Positions 10,995 to 21,769 of a stretch of DNA of 64,000 nt are shown here, in pieces. The DNA lies in the NCBI GenBank assembly GCA_029204225.1, contig CM055109.1, positions 2,916,147 through 2,980,146 of the forward strand, in the 5' to 3' direction. The notes beneath the pieces were generated by a model, which worked only from the letters and a program-made list of their open reading frames with translations, was not told the origin of the DNA and did not search any database. The translations under genes and the position numbers were made by a program. This DNA comes from Diphasiastrum complanatum (Eukaryota > Streptophyta > Lycopodiopsida > Lycopodiales > Lycopodiaceae). Each line of letters begins with the position of its first letter. Position 1 is the stretch's first letter.

Positions 10995-13078
10995 CACTCT
11001 CTTGGCCATTTTCCAATGATAGATAGTAGGATTTTGCATAGCCTGGCTCAACTTATGAACACTAAAGCTTATGTCAGGTCTAGTTATTGTGAGCCAAATT
11101 AAGGAGCCTATAAGACTTCTAAAAAGTGTGATGTCCACGAAGGATCTTTCATCACCATTGTTAGAATCCTTTACATTTTGCTCCATAGGTGTTTCTATAC
11201 TCTTACAATTCAACATATTGAACTTTTTTAACATTGAAAGAGCATACTTGGATTGACATACAAAAGCTTTATCGTTAAGAAAGTCAATATCTAATCCTAG
11301 AATATAGTAAATTTTTCCAAGATCTTGCATCTTGAACTCTTTTCCAAGTGCAATCTTGGTTACCTCAACTAACTTGATACTACTTCCTGTCAAAATGATA
11401 TCATAAACATAAATAAGAAGAATGACAATATCTTTATCGAAAAACTTGACATATAAGGAAGGATCATAGTTACTAAGATTAAATCATAGTGACTCAAGAA
11501 AGGTGTTAAGTCGAGAATACCATGACCTTGGAGCTTGCTTCAATCCATATAAACTTTTGAAGAGCAAGCAAACTTTTTCTTTATCATGGATAAACCCAAT
11601 AGGCTGATTCATATAAATCTCTTCTTCTAGATACCCATTTAGAAATGCATTAGAGACATCTAGTTGAAGAACTTGCCAATTGAAAAAACAAGCAAGAGAA
11701 ATTATGATTCTAATTGATACCATCTTTGCAACTGGGGCAAATGTCACCTCATAATCAAGTCCATAAACTTGAGCAAAACCTTTAGCACAAAGCCTAGTCT
11801 TCTACTTGTTGATTGTGCCATCTTGATTATACTTGACTCGAAAAACCCACTTGCAACCAATGATGTGCTTGTTGGATGGAAGATCCACAAGCTCCCATGT
11901 CTTATTGGCCATCAAAGCTTCATATTCCTCCTTCATGGCAAGGTGCCATTCCTTTGAGTTGAGTGCATCATATACATCCTTCGGCTCCTCATGAGAAATA
12001 AAAAAAGGCATAATTAGTGGAGTTGATTTCCACTTGCTTGCCTCTATCTTCATAGGTAAGCCTTCTAGGCTCGGATCTTTCTCTTTGAGATCTCCTTGGT
12101 GAAAAGATTCGAGGTGACTCCTCCTCAATTCTCGGCCCCATCTCTCCATGATAATCTTCAAGGGTGATGATTGGAGTATCTTTGTGAGAATCTTTGAACT
12201 TGGCCTCCTCAAGAATGTATTTTTGATCTTCATGGAATATAACATCCCTACTCTCAATTGTAGTTGAGGTAGAGGGAACATAGATTCTGTAAGCTTTCTT
12301 GTTGGATGCATATCCAACCATGATCCCTTTAATAGAATTAGGATCATCTCTTTTCCTTGTTTCCAAGGGCATATTAACAAAGCAAGCACAACCAAAAACT
12401 CGGGTGATCTACCTTAGATTTCTTCTTAAACAAGACTTCAAAAGGTGATTTTCCAGCAAGTGCATTGTGAGGTAATCTATTGCACAAATAGTTTGCACAA
12501 TTTATAGCTTCACTCCAATAATCAATAGGCAAAGAAGCTGCTACTCGAATTGCTTTAGCACATTCACATAAAGATCTGTTTTTCGTCTCAGCTAGCTACT
12601 CCATTTTGAGATGGAGAATAAGCACAAGAAAACTCTCTCTTTACTCCTTCACCTTCACAGTATTCATGAAACTTGTTGGAGATGTATTCACCTCCTCCAT
12701 CACATCTTAAAGCTTTAACTTTAAAAGAAAACTGTTTCTCAACATAAGCTTTGAAGATTAGGAAGTGATAAAAAACCATTGCCTTTGAAGAAAGTAGATA
12801 TAACCAGGTATATCTGGTAAAGTCATCAGTAAAGGTGACAAAACATGTTGCACCACCAATACTTTTAGAAGAGGAAAAATGTACATCTGAGTGTATAAGC
12901 TCCAAATGATGAGTAGTCTTTATAAAAGACTTTTGATATGGCTTTCTGTGTGACTTTGCAATGGCACTATCTCTCTCAAAATTTCATTAGATACATTCAT
13001 CTTAATGAAATGTAGAGCCATTCTAGCTCTTTTCTTGTACTTAAGAATTTCAGCCTGTGCTTGATATATATCTTCAAC
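10995..13078 (-). pseudogene. Co-b inverted gag-integrase-RT-RNase H segment
   Basis: Read on the minus strand from 13078. A gag piece (ILKYKKRARMALHFIKMN, NVSNEILREI) is followed by an internal deletion that joins it to the integrase front (LIHSDVHFSSSKSIGG; RCDGGGEYISNKF; AYSPSQNGVAS). Integrase C-terminal and linker sequence follows at about 12590-12000, and RT from about 11990 (WHLAMKEEYEALM; GCKWVFRVKYNQDGTINK then a stop; TFAPVAKMVSIRIIISLA; SLYGLKQAPRSWYSRL). The RT active site near 11405 reads YVYD instead of YVDD, so a catalytic Asp is lost. RNase H begins at 11100-11000 (SLIWLTITRPDISFSVHKLSQ) and stops at HWKMAKR. Several frameshifts and stops make it inactive. Confidence 0.85.
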
Positions 13079-13080
13079 TT

Positions 13081-13605
13081 TTGATTTTGGTTTATTGTAT
13101 AAAAGTGAAGATCTTTCTATTATTGGTTATTTTGACTCGGATTTTGCAAGTGATAGAGCAGATCGAAAATCTACAAGTGCTTATGTCATATATCTTGGAG
13201 GAAACTTGATATCTTGGCTTTCCAAAAGGCAAGATATTGTATCACTCATCATGTGAAGCTGAGTACAAGGCACTCACTACAACAACAAAGGAAGTGCTTT
13301 GAACCAAGAGGTTACTAGTGGAACTAAAGATAATCTTGGAAGAGGATCTACCTATGATCATGTGTGACAACATTTCAGCCCAAGCCCTTGCCAACAACCC
13401 GATATTCCATGCAAGGAACAAGCATATCGAAGTTGCACATCACTTCGTGAGAGAGAAGCTCATTGGAGGGGAAATCAATTTGGAGCACATCGACACATCA
13501 TCTTGCATTGCTGATATGCTCACCAAACCTTTGAGCAAAAGTTCCTTCATCAAGCATAGAGCCAACCTTGGAGTTATACCAAGATCTATGTTCAAATCAA
13601 TATAG
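13081..13605 (+). pseudogene. Co-b RNase H C-terminal part
   Basis: Plus-strand remainder of copia RNase H: DFGLLYKSEDLSIIGYFDSD, KSTSAYVIYLGG, LISWLSKRQD, then a frame change and stop near 13250-13310. It continues as IMCDNISAQALANNPIFHAR, HIEVAHHFVREK and DMLTKPLSKSSF, ending with a stop at 13603-13605. Its missing front half is on the opposite strand at about 10998-11100. The sequence runs straight into the polypurine tract. Confidence 0.85.
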
Positions 13606-13611
13606 ATCATT

Positions 13612-14290
13612 TTTAGGAGGAGTGTTAAAATTGAAAAACAATCCATATTGATTTTTTGGCTTGCTACAAATGTTGTACCATGCAAGTATGTAGCTCATTA
13701 ATGCAAAATGCCAAGTTTGGCCTACATAGAACTCGAGCTACATGGTTATGTATTATCTATTTTGATAAATGCAACTTGCATATAGTTTGTAGACATAGAA
13801 TTAGCATGATTATGCTTGTAGAAACTCATGGCAATTCACATGCATTACTTGTAAGTGATCCATAGTGACATGCAAGGCATGCACAAAGTATAATGGACAC
13901 ATGCATGATGATTTGTACTTTGTTAGTTAGAACTAGTACACTTGTAAAAAGTTTGTAGAATTTCAGGCATGGCAAGTGACAAATGTCACATAGACTCTAG
14001 ATGCCACTTTAGTTGTCATTTTGGAATGGATAGATGTGGTTCTACCTCGAGCTACCTCAAACTCCATAAATATGTGTAGCTCTCCTCACAATCTATGATG
14101 AAGAACCAAAGTTTTGCTGCCTCATGCCATTTTGGATCTAAACTATTTTGCTTGTTATCTCTCTAGTTTTCTCTCTCTAACTCGTGTTGAAGCTAATGCT
14201 AATACACTAAAATCTTGTACTTTTGTTCATTCTTTGATTCATTGCTATCATAATCTAATGCTTAGCATGCTAGATTGTGGTTAAGATTTT
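13612..14290 (+). repeat. Co-b polypurine tract and 3' LTR (right end missing)
   Basis: TTTAGGAGGAG precedes an LTR that starts at 13622 with TGTTAAAATTGAAAAAC. It is a diverged member of the Co-c LTR family in the opposite orientation: CCATAGTGACATGCAA, ATGGACACATGCATG and TCTAACTCGTGTTGA are shared with the reverse complement of 17669-18518. Similarity stops near 14290, about 150 bp before the expected LTR end, where Gy-C material begins. Confidence 0.75.
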
Positions 14291-14439
14291 TGGATCTCCT
14301 CTTTGGCCAATGATAAAGGGTGGATGGATGTAGGCTACATTCAAGGGGGGAGTCAAGATATCAAATTTTGGAGTCATGGGGTGATTTTGGGATTGTAGGA
14401 AGCTAGGAGTGAAAAAAGTCCAAATCTATGGATCCTTTG

Positions 14440-15560
14440 GGAGGTATGGCTCTCCCTTCTAGAGATGTCAACACATGTATTAGATCTCTCAGATCTGAAA
14501 GAGGCGAGTCAAAATATCCAAAATTGAAGCCTGTAGGCCAAAAATAGTAAATTTTGGGTTTTCTCTGGTTCTGGCCAATCCTGTGGGTATCTTGGTTCTC
14601 CTGACTCAAATTAGCTTTTTCACAAGTAGAGGATGCCACTTGCAAATAGGCAAACCAAGACCTTGAGGGAACAATGAGATATGACACTCACAAAAAGTCT
14701 CTCAAATTGGGGATCCCAAAAAGTGCAAAAATCAGGATTTTCACATTTTTCAATGCAACATTATGGGTGCTTGGGCTCTTGGTTCGCCCTCTAGATAGTG
14801 TACTAAACTCAATAAGATCTATCAATGGTGAAAGAGGCGAACCAACATATCCAAAAATGAAGAATTTAGGCCAAAATTAATAAATATTGGAATTTTTGAC
14901 TTTCTGGCTGATTCTTTGGGTGTCTTGGCTCTCCTAACTCAAATTAAGCTGTTCTTGAGTGGGTAATGCAACCAGCAAATAGGCAAACCAAGACCTTGAG
15001 ATATTAGTGAGATATGACACTTTGGGATTGTACAAATCTTGAATCTTAGTTGATAGGCTGTTTGGGATCCCAGAAAGTGTAAAAATCAAGATTTTCACAC
15101 TTTTCAATGTAAACTGGTGGGTACTTGGGCTCTTGGCTCGCCTTCTAGATAGTGTACTAAACTCAATGAGATCTATCAATGGTGGAGGAGGCGAGCCAAC
15201 ATATTACAAATCGAAGCTTTTAGGCCAAAAATAGTAAATTTTGGATTTTCTCTATTTCTGGCCAATCCTGTGGATATCTTGATTCTCCTTACTCAAATTA
15301 GCTTTTTCACAAGTAGAGGATGCCACTTGCAAATAAGTGAACCAAGACCTTGAGGGAACAATGAGATATGACACTTTGGGATTTATCGATTCTTGAATCC
15401 TAGTTGGCAGGCTGTTTGGGATCCCAGAAAGTGTAAAAATCAGGATTTTCACACTTTTCAATCTAGAATGATGAGTACTTGGGCTCTTGGCTCGCCCTCT
15501 GGAAAATGTACTGGGCTCAATGAGATCTATCAATGGTGAAGGAGGCGAGCCAAGATGGAT
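14440..15560 (-). repeat. Tandem repeat array, period about 353 bp, about 3 copies
   Basis: Landmarks recur at regular spacing. The phrase GGGCTCTTGG is found near 14773, 15127 and 15480. GAGATATGACACT is near 14674, 15009 and 15364. CAAACCAAGACCTTGAG or a close variant precedes each of these. Copies differ by substitutions and small indels, so the array is old. It lies in the leader of Gy-C. Confidence 0.8.
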
Positions 15561-15850
15561 TTTTACCGAGGCTGTAGAGGCAAGTTTCTCAAAAACTTTG
15601 AAGTCAGATATCTCGGCAATGGCTCAAGCTCTTGGCTCACCCTTTTGATACAATCTTCAACAAGTAATTGTCTCTCTAATTTGAGCTAGGCGAGCCAAGT
15701 TGAGTAGTTTTGGAGTTCTGGGAAACCAAAACAGGTTCAGAGAATTTTTTCTGAGTAAAATCTTCAAATCTTACTGTTAAAGCTCGCCCCTCTGATGGAT
15801 GGTAGTTCATTCTTTGTTTTATCTTCAGTTACGAGGGCGAGCTAAGTTGT
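14770..15850 (-). other. Series of five inverted repeats (potential hairpins)
   Basis: Each has arms of 8-11 bp around a loop of about 45-60 nt. Copy 1 (14780-14845) is TTGGTTCGCC with GGCGAACCAA. Copy 2 (15133-15199) is TTGGCTCGCCT with AGGCGAGCCAA. Copy 3 (15487-15553) is CTTGGCTCGCC with GGCGAGCCAAG. Copy 4 (15630-15699) has one imperfect pair, which is a G-U wobble in minus-strand RNA. Copy 5 (15781-15846) is AGCTCGCC with GGCGAGCT. Arms change together between copies. Confidence 0.75.
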
Positions 15851-16169
15851 CAAGATTTAGGCCTCCAAACATCAGTTGGGGATTCAAGACCCTGTTTGGC
15901 AGTTTTGTGAAGTTGCCAGTCAGATTTGGGGAGGCAGATTCATGATGGTTTAAAAATTAGTTTGAAGGCTGTTTGTTTTTGCATTGTCTTGTGGGGGAAT
16001 GATAGTTTCATGATAGTTCCTCACATACATATGCTCAAAACACCCAAACCACAAGCATAACAGTCATAAAAAAATTTGCAAAGTAACCACTAAAAGCTAG
16101 TGACCAGTCCCTACAACAAAGCAAGTAGAAAAAAAAAAAAAAAACAACAAAAGTTAGCAGACATTTGGC

Positions 16170-16187
16170 TCCCCGACAACGACGCCA
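16170..16187 (-). other. Gy-C primer-binding site (tRNA-Asp type)
   Basis: On the minus strand TGGCGTCGTTGTCGGGGA, one base from the LTR end. It matches the plant gypsy primer site complementary to the 3' end of tRNA-Asp except for two C-to-T changes. A cleaner version is present in Gy-B at 27748-27765. Confidence 0.8.
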
Positions 16188-16188
16188 A

Positions 16189-17081
16189 TGTTGTCAAGAA
16201 GTAAAAGGTTTCCACCTTCTCCTCCTAAGTAGTTTGTAGCACGGAAAGCGGGCTCGAACCTAGGAGCCATGAAGATGCTTGCAAAACAAAGAGTGTTAAC
16301 ATCTACTTCTACTTGCAAACAAATAGCATTCCAACCAAAACATCACCAAGATAAGTAACCATTAACTCTATCTCTCTCACTTCTCTCACATTCTCTTCCA
16401 ACACACTCACACACACACTCTTCCACCCACTCTCACTCTAACATCCAATCTACTCTTTTTAACCACACTCTACGAGCTTAACTAGAAATAGAAACACTCA
16501 AAGAGGAAGCACTTATGCTAAAATGGGACTAAAATAGCAAGAACTTAAGCAAATATGCATACTACACAAAGTCACACTAAATTTAGCCAAACACCAAAAT
16601 TAGCACAAGTGGACCCAAAATGGCAGCACTTAGCTCTCATACATTAAGGATGCAAAATACATAGAAGGGGCTTCTCTTTATAGAAGCTTGTGGAGTGTCC
16701 TTTCCACATTTACTTATGGGACTAGGAATTTCAAGTCTCAATATAGAATGCAAGTTTTTTTTAGAATCTTGACATTGACTTTTGCATACTTTTTTAAGTC
16801 TAAGTTTAAACCTTGAGATTGCAGAAATTGGTTTCTAGTCCCCTAGTGACTAATGGCACCACAAGTTGGACTTATGCACGCAGGTCCATACTTGGGGCCT
16901 AACGCAACTTATCTACTGACGGCTCTTCAAGATGGGCTTATACATGCAGGATGCCATGCTTGGGCCATTAATTATGCAAAATTGATATTTACATTAGCTT
17001 CATCCCTGTAAGGTACTACTTTCCTGAGTTCTCCCAAGCTCCATTGAAATGCCCCTTGGGCCTTGTATTCCGGCCCCCACA
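16189..17081 (-). repeat. Gy-C 5' LTR
   Basis: 893 bp. On the plus strand it opens TGTTGTCAAG and closes GGCCCCCACA, giving TG...CA termini in the minus-strand reading. It lies between the primer-binding site and the RT of Gy-B, which it interrupts just after the codons for RVC-DF. The partner LTR is not in the window. Confidence 0.75.
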
Positions 17082-17668
17082 AAAATCCTAACAAACTCTA
17101 ATCTTGCTCGTCTTCTTCTTAGGTACTATAACTATTGGTGATACCCACTCACTGCTTAGAATAGGATATATAATACCCGCTCTAAGACATCTATCTAATT
17201 CGTCTTTTACTAATAAGGAGTACTTTGGATTCAATCTATATTGACGCTATCTAACAGGTATTGTTCCCTGAATGAGGTCTATTCTATGTTCACCCCATTT
17301 AACTGGTATTCCTATTAAATCATCCATCGACCAAGCAAACATGTTTTGGTATTTTTGAAGAAGCAATATATACTCTTCACGTTCTTGGTCCGATTGGTGT
17401 TTATATAGATTCAAAGTCTTACCTTTATTAATTTCTATTTCTACAAAATCTGTTTTATCTACCATCCCCTCGGTCAGACTTGCTCTGGTTCTACCCAGAA
17501 CTTCTCTTGACTTGGATGTTATCGGTATTTCTTCTTCCTCATCAATCTCATAACATTCTATGAAATTGATCCATGATTCAGCAGGTCTAGCTAACTGCTC
17601 ACCCCATCTCAAAAGGTGACCCCCCATTGGACTGGCTGTGAGAATGCCTGGAAAAAATATCTGTTTGG
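17082..17668 (-). pseudogene. Gy-B linker and reverse transcriptase N-terminus
   Basis: Minus-strand frame with an acidic linker (NFIECYEIDEEEEIPIT) and the gypsy pre-RT motif QKYQNMFAWSMDDLIGIP, then GEHRIDLIQGTIPVR, a stop near 17246, YRLNPKYSLLVKDELD, CLRAGIIYPILSSEWVSPI and VIVPKKKTSKIRVC. It stops in the middle of RT block 2 because the Gy-C LTR begins at 17081. The catalytic Asp residues are absent. The frame differs from protease 2 on the other side of Co-c, so a frameshift lies near the junction. Confidence 0.85.
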
Positions 17669-18518
17669 TGTTGAAAATTCCAGAATTCACATGTGTGGGA
17701 ATGTCCACAAGAGTGATCTTGATTAAGCTTTGTGATTGGCACAGTACCCTGATTCTAGATTGTTCAACAAGATCTAGTTTAGAGGATCTGGCTAATTCAC
17801 AATCTAGCATGCTAATCAATAGACTATGATAGCAATGAATCAAAGAATGATTAAAAGTACAAGATTACAATGCATAAGCATTAGCCTCAACACGAGTTAG
17901 AGAGAGAGAGAGCTAGAGAGATAACAAGAAAAACAGTTTAGATCCAACCAAGCATGAGATAGCTACAAAACTTTGGTTCTTCATTACTTTGTGAATGAGA
18001 ATGATATGTACATATATAGGAGAGCCAAAATTTGTGGTACTCCTTGCATTCAATGCACATCCTACACCTATTCAAGTACTTGACACCTAACTGCTAGCAT
18101 GCACAGGTTGCACCTAACTTCTACCTACTTTCTCCAAATGGCAATTTCTCAACTAGCCATGTACAAATCTACATGTATGTGTCCATTAGAGTGATTGCAT
18201 GCTTTGCATGTCACTATGGAAACTTAGGACATTATGCATTTATTGTGGCTCGAGTTTCTACAAGGTCATAATTGACCAATTCCATGTGAATCTCTATATG
18301 CATGTCAAACTAGACATTGTCAACATTATTGCATATCATACTAGACCAACTAGACTTTATGCATGTCACTGGAAATTGATCTACCTAACCCAAACTTGCC
18401 CTATTCTACAAGGATATGTTCTCAATTCACACACCTTGGATATGTACAAAATATTTACATGGGTAGGATCCCCCAAACAATAACAACAGATGATAGATAT
18501 GTTTTACAATTTTTAACA
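17669..18518 (-). repeat. Co-c 3' LTR
   Basis: 850 bp, plus-strand start TGTTGAAAATTCC and end AATTTTTAACA, an imperfect inverted terminal repeat. Nearly identical by eye to 21770-22635. The most obvious difference is a segment of about 15 bp (GCAAACAACTATTAA) present only in the other copy. CTCTCTCTAACTCGTG sits near 17896 in minus-strand reading. Confidence 0.88.
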
Positions 18519-18531
18519 CTCCTCCTTAAAA
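18519..18531 (-). other. Co-c polypurine tract
   Basis: Minus strand TTTTAAGGAGGAG immediately before the 3' LTR start TGTTAAAAATTG. It is the plus-strand DNA priming site of the element. Confidence 0.8.
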
Positions 18532-20059
18532 TATATCTATCTGATGTTGGTGAAGATCCTTTGAGTTTGGATTCTTTGCTTTGCATTTGAAGTGAAGATG
18601 AACAAAGAATCCATCATAGCAGTATGCTTGCCAAATCCATGATAAGTTCTCTTTGATAGAAATATTTTCCAAATGCCTTTGAAAAATATTTCACCAACCT
18701 GCTACTATGCCAATGTACCTCTTGCATGTCTGATGTCGATCCTGGGTATGCAAAGTCCACATGCATGAATTTGGCTGCAAGAAAGACTGAAAAAACCAAG
18801 GCTTCCATGCCTCATCATGACCACAAAGATCATACAGATCAAGATTGTACCATGAGCAATATTCAAGATTAAGCATACTAGCTTCATTAGTCCAAAAAAT
18901 ATGAACTCTATCCAAAATGGATCTAATCTTGAAACCATACTCAAACTTGATCAAATTAAGGCTAAATACTTTCTTGAGGTATAAGTGTCCTCAGTGGATG
19001 CTTCACTTAACCTCACAAGAAGTTTACAATATGCCTGAATACATGAAAAAGCTCATTTTTTCAAACTATGAGTACTAAACTCATACATGCTCTTACTCAA
19101 TTTAAGAGCATACAAATGATGATACAACATCTTGCTTTCTAGATGTTTTGGAAACATAATCAAGTCACAAAAGACAAGAAGTAATTCCAAACTAAAGACT
19201 TCATTCAAAAACAGAATTGTCTTACTTGATCTTTGAGATTTTTCAAATCTCAATTAAGCAAGATACATCATTAATCAAAGAAAAAGAATAATAGGTGAGT
19301 AAAACAAAATGAATACCACCTTTACTTTTCTTTTCTTTTTCATGAAATCAGATTAACAATGACTCGTCCTTGTACAATGATGAAGATCTCCTTGGACATG
19401 CATGTTGAGGATACTCCTCCTCAAACCTTGACCTCATCACAACTTGATTACTTGCCATAGTAATGACTTGTGATGCACTATGAGACACTGTGCTCTTGGC
19501 CACTTCCAAGATAGAAAATAGATCTTCAAAATCAAGAACTTCTCCATGCTCAAACACCTTCGAGATAGAGAGTGTAAAGGCTATGTAGCCTTCCTTGGTG
19601 GAGAAGCATCCAACCATGATCCATAGACTAGGATCACCATCCTTCTTTCTTTCCAAGAAACCACATACAAGGCAATAGTCTTCAAGAATACTAAGGTATA
19701 CAACCTTAGGCTTATAACTGAACAAGATTTCATAAAGTGCACTCCTTCCATTAGCTTCATAACTCCATAAAGTTTTGCATGATGGAACATACACATGCAC
19801 CAAAAAACTTGAAGAGACAAGACTTAGCCAATTGTAACTTGTGGATCCATCAATAGTTCATGCTAAGCAAGAAACACCTTCCTTGCTTACTGATAAAGAA
19901 AGATGAACATCGAAATGTTCCAACTCCATAGAATGTTCTGTCTTTTTAGAAGACATTAAATATGTATGCATAAGTGATTTTTCCATAGGATAAGCCACTC
20001 TTGGCTTGATCTCCTTGACTATAATAGGCATAGACCTGAAGTTGGAAACATACAACTTC
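18532..20059 (-). pseudogene. Co-c eroded pol (integrase remnants, no RT)
   Basis: Minus strand. A pre-integrase-like piece at about 20085-19870 contains EELWHRKLYVSNFRSM, MELEHFDVHLSLSVSKEG and little else of the integrase fold. At 19803-19348 an open frame resembles the integrase C-terminal linker (KPKVVYLSILEDY, DPSLWIMVGCFSTKEGYI). Between 19340 and 18532 only vague RNase H-like strings are seen, such as MHVDFAYPGS. The zinc-binding HHCC set, the DDE residues and the RT YVDD are all missing. The region is about half the length of a complete copia pol. Confidence 0.6.
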
Positions 20060-21001
20060 CTATGCCATAGCTCCTCCTTGGAAACATAAGTCATCAATGT
20101 GATGATCACATAAACTTGAATTTTCATGCACATCTAGCTTGAAAATACCTCCATATTTAGATCCACTTGCAAGGATCTTATTTTCTTTCTTTATGAAACA
20201 ACCATTGATATTGAAATCCAGTTCATAACCATCATCTAGCAACTTTCCTACACTAATCAAACTCTTTGTGAGATTAGGCACATAGAGAACATTGGAAAGT
20301 GTAAAATTCATAGAAGATGTAAGTTCTAAGGAACAACTTCCAACACCTTCAATTGCACATGCATCACCAACTGTTGTGTATATTGATTTCTTAGGATCTA
20401 GAACAGATTCAATAGAAACAAAAGAATCTTTGGAGCAACTCATATGAGTTGTTGCTCCACTATCAATATATCATGATACATCATTAAAATGTAAAGAAGA
20501 AAAACTAGACATCAGAAGAGATGCCTCTCCACAACTTGCATGTGAGTCTTCTATGATACAACTGGTTTGAACTTCTTGTGTCTTCTTCTTGAAGTTAGAA
20601 AGATGAGCTGACTCATCTTCTACTCCATCATAGTCTTTGTTCTTTGTTTTTTTCTTGGTGAAGGCACGAGAATACTGGTTCTTACTCCTCTTTCTTGACT
20701 TGATCTTGGCTTCATGAAGGTTCTTCAGAGTCTCCCAAGTCTCCTTTGCTGAGGTGCATGAACTAATCTCTCTCAACATCTCATCAGAGATGTTCAATTT
20801 GATGATATGTAGAGCAATTCTTGCTCTCTTCTTGAATCTCTGAACCTCATCAAAAGTTGCAGGTTCAACTTCAGTTCCAGTTACAATATCCATTACACCA
20901 TAGAGAATCAACAAGGATTCTATCCTATCCTTCCAAATTGAATAGTTAAAGGTGTATATTCTTTCACTAGCTTGAAAGAGACAATCTCCTATAGATGCCA
21001 T
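20060..21001 (-). pseudogene. Co-c gag and protease
   Basis: Gag starts at 21001 (MASIGDCLFQASERIYTFNY) and runs through KKRARIALHIIKLNISDEML and TSAKETWETLKNL, then jumps to a Lys-rich linker: the second half of gag and the CCHC knuckle are deleted. One TGA near 20470 replaces a conserved Trp. In the same frame the protease follows: YIDSGATTHMSC with the catalytic DSG intact, VLYVPNLTKSLISVGKLLDD, and an end at 20060. Apart from that stop, gag and protease are a single frame of about 310 codons, which is unusually well kept given the state of pol. Confidence 0.85.
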
Positions 21002-21769
21002 AAATGTGAAGACTCTTGTAATTGGATTGCAATATGTTTGAGCTTGTTCCTATCTGACTTAGAGTTGCTGCTCTCTTTCACTATAGGTATTTTCAAAAAA
21101 TGTACTACCTTCTTATGTAAAACACATGCAACTGTATTTGAGACAGATCTCAAATATTCCACAAGACAAGCTAACTAGATCAGATACACAAAGTGGATTG
21201 AGACACTTTGGTTAGTTTGAATCCTACTTTTGGCACATGTGAAATGCAACAAAAGAAAACACTATTGACACTCAGGAGGCTCAAAGGGTGCTCAATTACT
21301 TCAAACTCAGTCTTGATCTTTAGTTTCTTGTGTAGGATGCTCAAAACCATGAATTCAGAACAAAGCAAAAATTGATTCAAATCAAAATATTGTCACTCGG
21401 ATTTTGGGCCTATCGTAATCCTCTTTAAGAGCTTATAAATCTTGCTAGACACTTCAGATTGATTTGGTTTCAATTTCTATGGAAAGTACAGATCATAAAC
21501 TTTCCATCAAGCTGTAATACTGCTATCTTTGGATCTATCAACAAGGAAAACAAAGAGACTGAAAATCTCTGATTTTCACATGTGCGGAATTCCAGAATTC
21601 CGTACTACCTCAATTCAGGTCTGAAAATTCAGTTCAGGTCCGATTTGATCCAATTATACTTCAGAGAAATGTTAGAAAAGGTGAAAAACTGCTTTTTTGC
21701 TTGTTTATCTCTCAATTTCTTGTACTATCAGGGAAATTAGCATGCAAAGCTTAATGAGGCTCTGTTTGG
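21002..21769 (-). other. Co-c leader with degenerate primer-binding site
   Basis: Non-coding leader between the 5' LTR and gag. Next to the LTR the minus strand reads CCAAACAGAGCC: the last seven bases fit the initiator-Met primer site (TGGTATCAGAGCC) but the first part does not. A short inverted repeat, CGGAATTC/GAATTCCG, lies at 21585-21602, next to TTTTCACATGTG at 21573-21584. Confidence 0.6.

Larger units (their letters stand above)
10370..14290 (+). mobile_element. Co-b: copia element with its core inverted
   Basis: The ends read on the plus strand: leader 10370-10856, gag start 10857, RNase H end 13081-13605 and 3' LTR from 13622. The middle (about 10995-13080) reads on the minus strand as gag, integrase, RT and the start of RNase H. 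Gag breaks after about codon 46 on the plus strand and resumes on the minus strand at about 13078. RNase H breaks at HWKMAKR on the minus strand (about 10998) and resumes on the plus strand at DFGLLYKSED (about 13082). One inversion of about 2.1 kb explains both breaks. The leader closely matches the Co-c leader (reverse complement of about 21010-21490), so both belong to one family. No 5' LTR was recognised. Confidence 0.8.
14291..16169 (-). mobile_element. Gy-C internal leader region, no coding sequence
   Basis: Sequence downstream (minus strand) of the Gy-C primer-binding site. It contains no recognisable gag or pol. Its main content is a tandem array with period about 353 bp and a set of GC-rich inverted repeats (separate entries). 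An A-run lies at about 16130-16144. The element is cut at about 14290 by the end of the Co-b LTR, so its genes and 3' LTR are lost. Confidence 0.6.

Noticed and set aside
17247-17843. A single minus-strand 198-codon gene
   Set aside because: Its first 50 or so codons are Co-c LTR sequence; only the part below 17669 is gypsy pol. It is a chance read-through across an insertion junction.
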